Below, one piece after another: positions 1 through 12,096 of a DNA stretch of 64,000 nucleotides. The number at the start of each line of letters is the position of its first letter. The first letter of the stretch is position 1. The notes below the pieces were generated by a model. The model searched no databases and was not told where the DNA came from. It saw only the letters and a list, made by a program, of their open reading frames with translations. This stretch comes from Neoscytalidium dimidiatum (taxonomy: Eukaryota > Ascomycota > Dothideomycetes > Botryosphaeriales > Botryosphaeriaceae): positions 186,001 through 250,000 of the forward strand of contig CM074696.1 of assembly GCA_037367355.1 (NCBI GenBank). The letters are read 5' to 3'. The translations under genes and the position numbers were made by a program.

Positions 1-3000
1 CGGCAGCGTAGGTGCGTCAGATCTGGCAGGGCGGAGAGATGCGAATCAGCGGGCACAGCAGTGGGCCGCCACCGGTATTGACGTTCAAGGAAAGCGGGCT
101 ATTTTGCTGGGCCCGGCGACTAGGATCAGGGCGGTATCAGGGCGGCGATCAACCGTGAGGATGCAGAGGAGCCGGTGAGCAGGGCCTGAGGACAGCGCTC
201 ATGCCTCGGGCCCGGGGTCTGCGGTGGCGCGGAGGTTCTGGCGGGAGGGTCGAGAGGGTTGGGCGTTGTATGGCGGAGGGCGTCGTGGGAAAAAAGACAC
301 AGAAACGGCGCGTCGAGGAGGACATTATCATTGATTGGGCTGGGCTGGCAGATCGGCGATGGCTCAGTGTAGTATGTAGGAGGCTTCGCAAACGGGCAGA
401 AACCGATCGCTGGCACAAAAGACGATGCGCTGGGATCGCAGTTTGTTAGGGAGTGCGAGCCCGGACCGTCGGCGCTCCGGAGCAGTGGCGGCCTGCCCGG
501 TGACGCCAGACACCAGACGCCAGACGCCAGCGTGGAGATGCTGCGAAGGCACCTGCCAGCCCGCGGAGCCAGCCCGCGCAGAGCCCTACACAGTACAGCG
601 CTGCGGTGCAGCACACATTAGTCCAGAGCCCCCTCCCCCCCGGCGGCGGCGTGCCTGAAAACACCGACAAATGCCGGCAGCCGCGCAACACCCAATAACC
701 AATCCTGCCCTCCTCCGACGGTACAAGCCCTGCCAATCGCGCGCCTGCCCAGCTCCGCAGCTGCCAGTTGCCCGCCGTCCGTTGCCAGCCGCTGGTTGCC
801 ACTGTAGCTTCACCTTCAGTCAACGCAAGTCATCGTCTGGGCCCACCGCACTACGGCAGCTCTCCGCTCATGCGCAACGCCTCTCGCTACACCGGTCTCT
901 AGCTGCCCGCCAAACACAAACCGGCCATCGCCCACCGCCCACCGCCCACCGCCTGCCGCCCCGGCACCAGGCGCGCTCTTAGCGGCAGAACAATGACCCT
1001 CAACAGCTGCAGACTCGTCAAACAACCATGAGAACCGCCTACCAAGATTTGCGCCCACCAATGTCTCGGGTGCGACCTCCGCCCTCGCCCGTCGTCCAGC
1101 AGGCACCCCAGCACACAGCACCGCATCGCACCCATGCCTCCACTCAGAGTGCGGCTGTACTTACCCGGTAATACGTGCTTTGGCTAGGCTGCCCAGCCCC
1201 AGCTACCTGATATGCTATGAGAGTGCTGCAGGGGGAAAACCTACTTCCTAGAGGCAGTGTGTGCGTACGCCCGACCTCGATGCTCTCCTCGCCCGCCTTG
1301 CGACCCTCGGTGCTCGTGGGTCTCGTGCCAATCTCCGGCATTTTCCTGCTTTGTCCTCGGACAAAAATCCGATCTCTGCCTCAGTCTTGGCTGCTGCATC
1401 GAGCGCACTAGCATCGATTTCCACATCGGGAAACTCGCCGCAAGCCCCAGGCGCATCTTGCATTCAGCCCTCTCACGTTCCCTCTCTTGGCGCCGATTGC
1501 TCGTCGCCCCTTCACTCTGCTGCAACACGCAAACTGCAGAAACCGCCCCGTCACCGCAAAGGCGTGCACCGGCTGCGGCGGCGGCGGCGGTCGGCCACTC
1601 CGATTGAAATGAACGTTGTGCTCCAGGTGCAGACGCAATGCTTGCGACCCTGTAGATCGCTTTGGTGCCGTCGAAGCGTCATCGACCTTGTCCATCCGGC
1701 CCCGCCATTGGTCCGCCGCCCGGCCGCCCGACCTGCTTCTTCCCCCACCTCCAAATCCGGCCAACCACTCGTCTGCCCTTAGCTACCACGCCTGATCACC
1801 GAGCAGCTCATTCGAAACGCGTTCAGCTCGTGATTGACAAGTCGCACAGAGGAAAACGAGTAAGCTGCATACGCATCCAGCGATATCACAAGAGCAAACC
1901 AAAAAAAAAAAAAATAAAACACGCCCCGCCGAAAAGCTAAAATGCTTCAAGCCGCGGCTAGACCTGTGAACCCTGGAATCCCTCCCGCCTTCGAACGCCT
2001 CCCCAGACCCTCGCTTTCCCAAACGCGCCGGTTCAGCTAACCCACGCCATGCCTTTTTCTGCAGCGGCTGGGTGTGGTGGGTGGATGGCGCGGCAGGTAG
2101 GGCTGAAAAAGCTGGACTTTCAAGGGCCCAATGCCAAATTAGCTCGAGACCCGTGGGCCGAGAGCCCCTCTCCCGCGCCCTTGTCTATCAGCCGCTGATC
2201 TTCGCCCATGACAAGAGAGTAAAATGTACGTATACAGCATCGGATCTATGCCTCCGAGATCCCAAATGGAGCAAGTCATCTTAGAGAATAAGCTGTAATA
2301 TCTGAACGGCGGTCGATCAGGGTACGGCGACGGCCGTATCCACCTGCCTCATCATTCTTACCAAGCCATCTGGCCCTCCCGTCTGCCGATGGGATGCGCT
2401 GACGCCTGTGACTCTCCCTCTGTGTGGGTTTCCCCCGCATGAGCGCTCGTATGGCCTGATAAGTCAAACCATTCTGCGGTCCCAGGCCGCGTAATGTATT
2501 TCTAAACTCACTCGTCTAAAGTGGCTAGAAGAACGAAAAAAGGTTGCAATTGAAGCCACGGACTCAGCCACGACGCCACCGCGACGAAAAAAAAAAAAAC
2601 GAGAAAGATTTGACGCTTCGAGAGGCTAGCTTCACGTATGCAACAAGCCATGAATGTCTCCGCGAATGTCTCCGAAGAGCCTCTTCGCAGTCCATGCTTC
2701 GTGAAGCCGTCGAGAATGTTGAGCGCGATCAGACATGCAAGCGGCCGGAATCTCAATCGCGTCCGAGAAGCGCGGCACATGCACACAGACGTCTGGAATG
2801 TGTTCGATGCAGCTCGCTGCGCATTGCAGGATTCAGGTCATGCTTAGTCAACTTCCGAGCAGAACGATTCCAAGGTACGCGTCGCCAAGCTCGTGGAGAC
2901 GCTGGGATCGAAGGATCACCGAAGCGTGCATGCATTAGCAAATGAACGCGACTTTTCCGCGGAGCGTCACAGCATGCACGAGTGAGGGCGTCTAATATGC

Positions 3001-4651
3001 GGATGTGGGAAAGGCGGAATGGAAAACCCGGAGAAAAGTATGAGTTTTGTCGCGATCAGAAAAGTGCTTCGCTTTCCCTACGCTTCCTATCTATCAATTA
3101 TTCGACATGCATCTGCAAACTGAGAGACCGTCGGAAACGTGCTTGCCTGGGCTCTAACAAGATTATGAAACAGTCTTCTTGCTATCAACATTTACAACCA
3201 GTCCGTTGCTTCAATCCCTGTGTGGATCCTTCCGCTTGCTGTAACTGGTCAAAGCTCAGATCTGTGTCTCTCCACATACGGCAGGAATGATAATGTTACA
3301 ACCGGAGTGACGAATAGAGAGTCCCAAAAGTAATCCGAAGTTATCAGATGCAGAGTGAGTCACTGACGAAAAGCTGTTGTATTTGACAATCTCCCCTAAC
3401 CTACCCACCTGCTCTGCCCTACCATACCTACCCTACCCGAGCCCTTCCTTTCTCACCCACCACCTAAGATGATAAAGGAAATAAAGAAATGAAAAAAAAA
3501 AAATATCTGTACAAGCTGTTGCCAAAAGCGCCAGCACAGAGACCCTGCACCCACGGCCTACACACCCAACACAGAACGGAAACACACACACACGCACTGC
3601 ACCGCAAGTTGACGTTTGCCTTCCCGCCCGCCCATACCTTCCCCTTTCCATGCAAGCATGCCATTTGTGACAACCACCCGTTCGACTCCGGTATCCAACG
3701 CACAGGGAACAAGTGAAGTAAGGAAGAACAAAAACCGAAAAAAGAGGCGGAGACAGGAAATAGTAAATGACAACCGGAGTGACACAAAACGATGCGCACC
3801 GCGCATACATGCAATCTTACTGCTGCTTGCATTTGATCCGCACTTCCCCTACCCTTCTCGTCGGTGCTTCTGCACTCAAATTCAATCTGCAGCGTTACAC
3901 TGACGAGCGAGACACCAACGTGTGAAAATAAAGAAAAAAAAAAATAATGCGAGCAACAGCCTACCAACTCCGCCAATGTGAAGAGACAACAGAATGGGGA
4001 ACAGATGCAGACCGACCGACCGACTGACTTCTCCATCCTCTCGTCGCCTCAGCTCCTTGTGTCGGTCGAATATCCAAACTCGGTAAAAGAAGGGAGGGCA
4101 GCTTCCATCCCTCACTATCCCCTGCGCCGATCACCCGCAGCGTGCGCTTATTTCGGAAGGAATCCGATGCGCGTGATGTATGCATGTCGTGTTCGAAAGT
4201 CAAAAAGAGGAATGGAGAGGAGAACTAAACATCACGGATGACCCCGAAGCCGGTCCAGGCGCGCTTCTTTCCGTCAGGGTCATGGCGAGTACAGGCCCAT
4301 ATGTTGAGCACATGAAGCGCTTATCATATGTTTCGGTAATGGTGAAAGGGTAGCATTTCCGTGGTTGATCGGCCGGCCGGTTGTCGGATGTTGGATAGTC
4401 GGGATGGAGATGGAGGGGGGAAACGGAAGAATATCCATGACGCATGCGATGTTTGTTCCCTTTCCAACCACGGCCTAGTTTCACGTGGACCTAATGTCTT
4501 GCCCCTGCATGCATGATTTTCCCTCCTTTGTTTTCTCTCTTTCACAGGCTGCATCTTTAATAAGCAGCCCACGTTGTACGCATTTTCGGACCGGAAAAGG
4601 TGCGCTGCTGCAAGCATACAATTGTCATACGCGCCACCGGTAAAACCCTAC
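1..4651. other. Left-edge intergenic region, no gene recognised
   Basis: About 4.6 kb up to the stop of the Rictor gene. The first 1.9 kb is GC-rich, with short GC-rich tandem words (near 503-530 and 929-955) and a GCG/CGG run near 1574-1590. From 1.9 to 4.6 kb there are A-runs of 12-14 nt (1901-1914, 2587-2599, 3492-3503) and C/A-rich low-complexity stretches (3395-3440, 3580-3605). Open frames exist on both strands but none shows a recognisable domain, and they overlap one another, as expected from stop-poor GC-rich DNA. It may hold untranslated or promoter sequence of a gene left of the window. Confidence 0.5.
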
Positions 4652-7600
4652 TCAAGTGACCTCAATAGAGAGTTGGCTCGGTCGCCGTCCAGTTCCATTC
4701 GTCGCAGCAGCTGGTCCGATGTTATCGTCATTGTCATCATCTTCGGAGCTGCTTTCTTCCTCGAGTACAATTTGCCGAAGAACATCCTTATCGAAGAGAT
4801 CGATGACGAAACGACATATGGGTAACCTGAAATGATGCAACTCAAGAATCGCCATGACTTTGTGAAACATGGCTGGCTTTTGAAATCCTGGGGCCTTTTT
4901 CGCTTTGATGCTATTTGTATTCGTTAGTACGCTGCCGCATTCTACATCGTCCCAAATGAGGTAAAAAAAAAAAAAAATACCTGTGAAGATCGTTCGCCGA
5001 GCGTTTAGCCAGGACAGTATTGCCAAGATCCGTGACCAGCTTGAGTATCCTTGCATTGAGTGGATCGTTATCGGTGATTCTGTTCTTCGCCTCAGCCGGG
5101 GCTTTCAAGCTTTCTTTGGTCGCATACGACGCCGTCCATGGTTTGATCTAAAATGGTCAACATTGTACAGACAACGAGCTGAGCCAACCTACCGAGAAGA
5201 GCTTCTTGAAATCCATGGGTATGCAGAAGCCTAACGACTCGCCCATGATATTTGTCGTTGCATCCCAACCGCACTCGATGAGGATCTCCTGTCCATGCAA
5301 GCTTCGAGAGATGAGGCCCAGAACAAAAAAAGCAGTTCCTCGAAGTGACATAACTTCAGACTCCTCAGCAATCCGAACGATATATCTGGTCACATCGGTA
5401 CTCTCAAGGAATGGTGCACCCAAATCCATCGAGCCAACGTTGCCGACGGCCCACAAACAGCCTTTAACCTTCAAAATAATTTCTGCATCCTCTTTCTCCA
5501 TGCAGTAATCCTTGATCGTTGATGCAAACTCTTCAAAGTGACCCTTCGACTCCAATAGCTTGCAACCTTCAAGAGTCCGAGCAAGTTCACGGTAGAAATG
5601 AGGAGGCACCAATCCATAATCGAGAGGGTCAGGCAATTCGTCAAACGCTAAGTGAGATGGTGGTTTCTCTGGAATGTCAGCCAGAGCACGGGCAAGCGAT
5701 GCTTCTACAAGAGCCACGTAGGAGTCATTGCGGCCCAGGAACCAATCGTCCATCTCTCTGGTGATGTAGTCTAGTCCATCCAAGTAGTGGTAGCCGACCG
5801 AGGTTGATAAGAAGCGAAGGAGCAGAGGGGCTCCGATCTCACCCAAGTGATCCAGTGTGGGAGCACATTTTACGACATACTCAAGAGATCTCTTTTGGTT
5901 GCAAGCTTCCTCCAAGATCTTAATTGCCACCTCACATACCTCGATCTCAGGGTCGTAAAGCTGCGTGACCAGGAGACGGATGGCCCATTCTGCAACGCCA
6001 GTCCCAGGCACTAGCGCATCTTCTGGCTGAAGAGGCTTTGTGGCATACTTCCTGAGGAGTCTGGTGGAGAAGATGCGAATCTCTTTCGTGCCCGCGGTCA
6101 TGGCCTTGGAAAGGATAATCCGGAGGTGTCCATCTAAGGTGTAATCCATATTGCTGAGAAGGGTCTTCATCAAATCATCACGATCTCGCAATTCCACAAT
6201 GTGATAGAACATGTTAATCATCTTCCACCTTTCAAAGATCTGTACGCCTTCTGGCTTCTTGCTCAACTCTCCAAGCATCGCGAAATACCCTCCGGTGAGA
6301 GTTTCTGCCATGCGATCAGCGGAAAAGATCGGTTCCTCGGACGTCAAACCGCTCATGCGGTCGAAATGGGACAGGCATTCACCGAGTTGCCTGATTGGTT
6401 TGCTGTCCATGAGATACCTGGTCCCATCTGCGTTGTTGAGCAGTGCCCTCATCAAAGAGCATCCTGCTCTCACGTAACGTTGATTCGGCCGGGTATTCTT
6501 TAGGATTGAAAAGCGATGTTTGAAAGGCCTGAAGAAATTGATCAACCGGTGGATGAATTTGGTAGCTCGTAATGCTTCGTCCAGACGCTTGGGGTTATAC
6601 AACGGACCGTCCAGGATTCCTTGAACGAGATCCCATCTCCATTTTTGGTAGTTGGGAGTCTCAAGCACTCTCGATTCTGCCATCAGATTTCGGAATGCAG
6701 CTTCATCGATCTGAGCGCTAAATTGCTTTTTTGACTGCTGCGGTGGATGTAAATCCTCATGTTCCGCACCGCCACCAAACTTCTCGTTCGCTCCAGAGCG
6801 GAACAGCGTTCGGTTCACGCTATCGACTTGGTAAATTGTACCCGTTGCTATGAAGCGCTCGTCAGCGCCGAACTTGGCGGCAGACCTCACAAGGTCTGGG
6901 AGAACTTGCAGTTCTGCACTCCAAGCAGGCGGCAGCAGCTCGTTAGCCATCTTCAAAACTTCTCCAAGAAGTAGTGTTGTTTTTCGTTTCAAAGTCAAGT
7001 TCAACGACTCTTCTTCAGCATGTAACAATGCCGGAACAAGACCCGAATGTAATAAGACTGCTAACATGACGGCGACATAATGATCCACCAAGCTCCTCTT
7101 CGTCTCTTCTTCCTCAATTTTTGAGGCGGAAGTTGTAGACTCTGCGTTTTTCAGGTTCGTGACTCGACCGTAAGTTGTCAACCGCCTGCCGGCAAGGAAG
7201 GAAGAGGACCAGGACGGCGGCTTGATCCTCAGGATATCGAAGAGAAGTTCTAATATGACATTTCGGACCTGAGGAAGCGGGATATAGAGAGATGACATGA
7301 GAGATTTCGTGGCCATGAAGTCGTGCATGCAGAGTGTGAGAAGACCAGCCCAGCTCTTCAACAATGCTGCGATCACCTTCGCATTGGCTTTGAGCTTTTC
7401 CTCATTGGCATGGCCGGAAGATGCGTCTGTGAATGCGGCAAATGGAACCTGGAGTTCGTGACCAGAACGGAGGTATTTTCGGCGACTGGGATAATCCAGG
7501 AGGTAAAGGAAGGACCCCGTCAAGCTCTCCGAAGCATGGTAGAGGCCTTCACCCAGCGCATCCGTAAGGGGGCCCATACCGCCAGCAGATACTAGTCTTT

Positions 7601-8687
7601 CGGGATCCTTGACCAAAATTTCAGCCAAGGTCAATATGCTGATGTTTCGTAGCCGGTCTTCCGTATGCTCGGCAACAGCAACGATGATGCGCATTACAGC
7701 ACGTGAGATCTCCTTTACGCCATCTTTCACTTCCAAAAAGGCCCGGATGAACTTGAGTGCCTGTTCTCTCTCGACGCTAACTTTGCTTTCCTTAACTAAG
7801 GAAAGAATGACTAGGTAGTCGGTGTGGAAGGAACGGATTGTCTGGATAGATTTCCTGTCCGCAATGGCATATCGCATGACACGATATCCGGCTGCCACAA
7901 CCTCACGGCTATCGCTCAGGAGCATGGTCTGCACACGGAGGCCGAAAATGGACCAGGCCAGGTCATACTTGAGGGTTGGGTGTCTCTTGAATAGTTCCAC
8001 CAAAGAATTTCCCTTTTCCACGTAATAGTCCGGTTGCATTCCTTCTGCCTCAAGCGCTTGCAGGATATCTGCCAGCACTAAGGTGGGGGATTCTGTATCG
8101 GGGTCCACGTCATCAGTATTTTGATGCGACTCGGCCCGGGAGGGAGCGTTGCGGAACAGGAACGACAGGCGGCCCTCTGAAACGGGCTCCCTGGCGCGCT
8201 GAATCTCAGTTTCCAGATCCAACTTCAAGTTCGCCAACTTGCGATTCGATATGTTAAGCTCTGCCTCGACACGGGACTTTTGCTCTTTGGCCTGCTTCGC
8301 GTTCTTCGAGTTCAGGGCTTCCAGCAGATTCTCCGAGCCAATCTTGATCTTCGTCTCCTTCTCGATCTGATCTCGCAGCTCGGCCTGCCTCTGCTCGGAG
8401 GCAGAGCGCATGCTGTCATCTCCGGCAAATGTCGTGTGCTCCGTAAGCGGCGGGCGGGTGTCGGAACGCGAGGTGGTGGAGCGCAGCTCGGAGCTGAAGC
8501 TGCCCGGCCCTGGGGCTATCGTGGTTGCGTACGAGTTGCCACGGACGGTGGCGCCGTAGCTCGCGGGTGCGCGGCCATCTTTGCTCGGGCGACCTGGAGG
8601 CTGCAGGTTGTGATGGTCCTGGGCGGGCACGTCGGGCTGGCTGGACATGGAGCGCGACGCAGGCGCGGGCTGCAGGATGGGCGTCAT
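4652..8687 (-). CDS. ste16: Rictor/Ste16 homologue, TORC2 scaffold subunit
   Basis: Rictor-family subunit of TOR complex 2, which positions Tor kinase to phosphorylate AGC kinases controlling actin, plasma-membrane stress and growth. Three exons: 8687-5193, 5147-4981 and 4910-4652, giving 1306 aa, close to the fission-yeast member. The start ATG has an in-frame TGA just upstream. Seen in the protein: a disordered N-terminus, an HR1-like charged helical stretch at about 95-165, then long helical-repeat (armadillo-like) sequence, and near 1070-1140 the highly conserved Rictor domain V block (WAVGNVGS ... LRGTAFFVLGLIS). The C-terminus is acidic, with a serine/aspartate run. Intron 1 is 45 nt (GTAGGT, TTGAC branch, TTTTAG). 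Intron 2 is 70 nt, has fifteen T right after its GTA donor and a TACTAAC branch. The family assignment rests on the domain V block and overall architecture. Confidence 0.93.
4963..4977 (-). repeat. T15 run directly after a 5' splice site
   Basis: On the minus strand fifteen T follow the GTA of the donor of Rictor intron 2 (intron 4980-4911). U-rich sequence just after the donor is a known binding context for U1-associated Nam8/TIA-1 proteins, so it could aid recognition of a weak donor (GTATTT). This role is inferred. Confidence 0.7.
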
Positions 8688-9859
8688 GGGAGTCCATCAA
8701 CCATGGCACGGCTGCCTCATATCGTTGGTGCGCGGTGTTTTGGGGATCGAATCGCAGGCATGAGGAGGGCGGGCTACTGGGCTGCCATCTCATGCGACGC
8801 TGGGGAGCGGAGCGGAGCGGAGGGTTTGCGGAGCGTCGGGCGGCAGGCGGCAGGCGGTGGGCGGCGGGCGGCGGGCGGCAGCGGTGAGGGCGAGCGGGAT
8901 GTGGCAGTGGGTTGGGCAGTGTTGCTTGCGGGACAGCAAGCGTTGCTTGGGTTGAGGTGAGGTATGTCCCGGGGTACGAGAACGCGCAAGGTGTGGGCAG
9001 CAAGAGCGAGCGGCCAAACGGCCAGGGCCAGGGCTGAGAGGGCTGATGCGGGGAGGATGTGCTTGGGCCTCAGGCGCTGCTTGCTGGTTGCTGGCTCTGG
9101 CTTTGGCTTTGGCTCTGGTGCTACACACCTCAAATTCCGACCTCTTTCACGGTCAGTTCTCTCCCAGTCAACCGCGTGTTGAGGGCCAGAATTCTACGTG
9201 TACATGGCGCGCACCGCTGTGCAGTTGCCGGGGTGCTCAGCCCGCTGCCAATCACGCCCGTCCTCGCATGGGTTGTGGGAGCTGCAAGAGCTCGCGGAGA
9301 TCTTCTGCCCTCCGCGGATAGCTTCCCTTATTATTATTTCGTCATTGCGCCCCCATTATAGGAAAGACGAAGCCCAGCGTCCACGGAATGCTAGAGCTCG
9401 CGCAGGCCGCTCGCCACTGACCAGCGCGCGGCCTGCGGTGCGCCAGCGGTGCGCCTGCGCGCTCTCACAGCACAGCTTGCAGGGGAGCACCGGTGTACAC
9501 AATGGCAGTGGGCTGCAGCACGAGCAAAAGCCCGTTTTGGGCTCGGCCTGGTTTACGTAGCTCAATCTGCACACAAGATGGTACCCAGATGGCACCTTTT
9601 TTCTCCGAGGCGGGGCCTGCAGCGTCTGCTGGCCGCGGACGGGGACGGTCTCGGCGGCGTGCCGTAGCTTGTAGGGGGTCTGCGAACTGAGTGCGGCGGC
9701 CTCCGACACGGTGATGGCGTGAGCCGCGTCCAGCTCCTCCACAACGAATGCTCCTCATTGGACTACGCCATGCTTCTCCGCTGCAAAGACCGCGGGGAGA
9801 CGTAGATTACGGCTACCCAGGCACAGGCGTATGGCGAAGTCCGCTTGACTGAGCTCGCC

Positions 9860-9865
9860 GATAAG
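9860..9865 (+). promoter_or_regulatory. GATA-factor site (GATAAG) upstream of uricase
   Basis: GATAAG lies about 175 bp before the uricase ATG. In ascomycetes, purine-degradation genes are driven by AreA/Nit2-type GATA factors under nitrogen limitation, which fits. A single hexamer occurs often by chance, so the role is inferred. Confidence 0.4.
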
Positions 9866-9872
9866 GGCGCGA

Positions 9873-9878
9873 TATAAG
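9873..9878 (+). promoter_or_regulatory. TATA-like box of uricase
   Basis: TATAAG in GATATAAGC, about 160 bp upstream of the ATG and followed by a CT-rich leader, a usual fungal promoter arrangement. Confidence 0.45.
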
Positions 9879-10038
9879 CTTCCACTCCCCCATCCTAGGC
9901 GTAGCTTGTCCACAGCAGCACTCCTCCCAGCTTCCCTTGTCTCTTCTCTGTCCGGCGCCAGTTCCCGCCAGTCTCGCAGCTTTTCCTCCACTAATCCTTC
10001 AGCTCTTTCCATATTCTACCTTCTCCACCACCACCGTA

Positions 10039-11063
10039 ATGTCTCAGCTCAACTACGCCCGCTACGGCAAGGATAACGTCCGCCTGTACAAGGTCCACAG
10101 GCACCCTGATGGCACCCAGTCCGTCGTCGAGCAAACCGTCCGCGTGCTCCTCGAGGGCGACATCGAGACCTCGTACGCACAAGTCCCCAGCACTAGCACT
10201 GGCACGATTGCGCCGCTAACACCGCGTTTGTCGCAGGTACACTGAGGCGGACAACTCCGTCGTGGTAGCCACCGATACCCAGAAGCACACCGTCTACATC
10301 CTCGCGAAGCAGAACCCCGTCACTCCTCCAGAGCTGTTCGCCTCCATTGTCGGCACGCACTTCATCACCAAGTACTCGCACATCCACGGCGCCCACGTCA
10401 AGATCGTCACCCACAAATGGACGCGCATGACCATCGATGGCAAGCCGCACCCTCACTCGTTCGTGCGCGACGGCGAGGACATCCGCACCGTCGAGGCCGT
10501 CATCCGCGAAGGCAAGGGCATCAGCATCAAGAGCGGCATTGACAAGCTCCTCGTGCTCAAGAGCACTGGCTCCGCTTTCTACGGCTTTCACCGTGACGAG
10601 TACACCCGTCTGGGCGAGACCTGGGACCGCATCCTCAGCACCGAGGTCAAGGCTGAGTGGGAGTGGAAGAACTTCTCCGGTCTGGACGAGGTCAAGAGCG
10701 TCGTTCCCAAGTTCGACGAGGCTTTCAACGCCGCGAAGAGCATCACGCTGGACACGTTCGCGAAGGACAACAGCGCCAGCGTGCAGAACACCATGTACAA
10801 GATGAGCGACCAGATTCTGGCTGCGGCCCCACTTGTTGAGACTGTCAGCTACTCGCTGCCGAACAAGCACTACTTCGAGATTGGTATGTTTTGTTGCCCA
10901 TTGAGTTGAGATCGCGGATGCTGACATCATCGCAGACTTGAGCTGGTTCAAGGGCTTGAAGAACACCGGTAACGATGCCGAGGTCTACGCGCCTCAGACT
11001 GACCCCAACGGTCTTATCCAGTGCACTGTTGGTCGCAAGGGCTCTCCTAAGGCGAAGTTGTAA
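10039..11063 (+). CDS. uaZ: Urate oxidase (uricase), peroxisomal
   Basis: Oxidises urate to 5-hydroxyisourate with O2 in the purine-degradation pathway, inside peroxisomes. Exons 10039-10172, 10237-10883 and 10936-11063 give 302 aa, the usual family length. The introns are 64 nt (CTAAC branch) and 52 nt (CTGAC branch). The sequence aligns along its whole length with the well-studied Aspergillus flavus enzyme as I know it. Catalytic residues are in place: Lys11, Thr58 (ATDT) and His256 (NKHYFEI), matching the Lys-Thr-His triad. The last three residues are AKL, a type 1 peroxisomal targeting signal. The ATG at 10039 was chosen because the in-frame upstream sequence does not resemble the family. 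Upstream lie a TATA-like box and a GATA site, consistent with nitrogen control. Convergent with the uL13m gene. Confidence 0.97.
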
Positions 11064-11428
11064 ATGCGTGCTGTGTTACGGAGCTGTTCATTTGCATGAT
11101 ATCATAAAGCGAGACTGGCGTTTCTGGTTCCTTATGTAGAAAGACTAAATTTGATACCAAATAAGACGTATGAAAACAACTTGAATCATTCGCATGGTGA
11201 GCCGACACATACTTTCATAATTGACTTGCATTTCTGACGGGTGGTAACAACCACTATGAACTGCTTCGCAAAACGCTGTCGAAGTATTCTCTATTGCACT
11301 TCCGGTGCCAGAAATATTTGTACAAATACCACAACCACCCTATGATCCCATGTCATACAGAAAATGCCGCTTTTAAACCCGTATATATATATATATGCAA
11401 CCCGAACGCCAGCCAGCTCTAGCCCACA
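11064..11428. other. Convergent 3' intergenic region
   Basis: The 365 bp between the stop codons of uricase and uL13m are AT-rich and contain a (TA)n run at 11382-11396. They must hold both 3' untranslated regions and polyadenylation sites. No gene is seen. Confidence 0.6.
11382..11396. repeat. (TA)n microsatellite
   Basis: About seven TA units in the convergent 3' region between uricase and uL13m. Confidence 0.9.
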
Positions 11429-12096
11429 CTATTTCGACTCTGCAAACGTCTTCTTAATCTCCGGCAGTTCCCGTATCGACGAGGCCGGCTGTCCCGCAAC
11501 CTTCAGAATATTCTGCTTATACGGGTGCGCCGTGCCCTCGAATGCTAAAATTTCCCCAACCATCGTCAGCACTTAGAGCAAATACGCCCTCCCCGCGCAC
11601 GTCTCTACCCAGACACGACTCACCTTTCAACCGCGCCAACCTCTCCTTCCTCAGCCTATTCTTCGGCAACATGCCGCTGACCGCCCTCCTCAGGATCTCG
11701 GCGCCGCCCCACTTCTCCATCAGCCGCTCCATCGTGATCTCCTGCAGCGAGCCAGGCCGGGTCGTGTGGCGGTAGTACTTCTTGCGCTGCATCTTCTTGC
11801 CCGTCGTGTGCAGCTGCGCGCAGTTGGTCGCGACCACGTAGTCGCCGCAGTCCGTCGACGGGTCGTAGATGGGCTTGTGCTTGCCCATCAGCGCCAGCGC
11901 GATCGAGGACGCCAGGCGGCCGAGCGAGCGCCCGTCCGCACCCACGTCGATGTGGTGCCAGGCGCGGCTGTAGGCGAGGCGGGTCTGTGGGTTGGGGGAA
12001 CGCGTTAGCGGGTGTGGGCGGAAGGAGCGCGAGGGTCGGAGGCGGTGCGGAGGGAGGGTTGGGGTGTGCGCGTACTTTGCCAATTGCTTGCGACAT
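11429..12096 (-). CDS. mrpl23: Mitochondrial large-subunit ribosomal protein uL13m
   Basis: Component of the mitochondrial 54S subunit; the yeast member is MRPL23. Exons 12096-12076, 11984-11624 and 11544-11429 encode 165 aa, about the length of the yeast protein. The first exon codes only seven residues (MSQAIGK). The introns are 91 nt and 79 nt. L13 family signatures are visible: WHHIDVGADGRSLGRLAS near the N-terminus, GDYVV about 35 residues later, the KKYYRHTTRPGS loop, and GMLPKNRLRKERLARLK toward the C-terminus. The C-terminal exon (starting AFEGTAHPYKQNI) completes the fold and ends in ESK. Splice phases agree at both junctions. The reading frame of the middle exon runs open past its donor, so an unspliced reading would misplace the C-terminus. 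Confidence 0.95.

Larger units (their letters stand above)
8688..10038. other. Divergent intergenic region between Rictor and uricase genes
   Basis: About 1.35 kb separates the two divergent starts. The Rictor-proximal part (8830-8885) carries a GGCGG/GGCAG low-complexity tract. The uricase-proximal 300 bp holds a TATA-like box and a GATA site, listed separately. No coding sequence is recognised; the open frames on both strands are short and overlapping. Confidence 0.6.

Noticed and set aside
3395..3440. CCTAACC/CCTACC-rich stretch as an interstitial telomere repeat
   Set aside because: No perfect tandem CCCTAA units; only C/T/A-rich low complexity.
5109..5113. AG acceptors at 5110 and 5114 for Rictor intron 1
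   Set aside because: Both put the next exon out of frame; the TTTTAG ending at 5148 keeps phase and lies after a TTGAC branch.
10193..10966. 257-codon open frame antisense to uricase
   Set aside because: Mirror of codon bias of the uricase exons; no own signatures and it covers an intron of the real gene.
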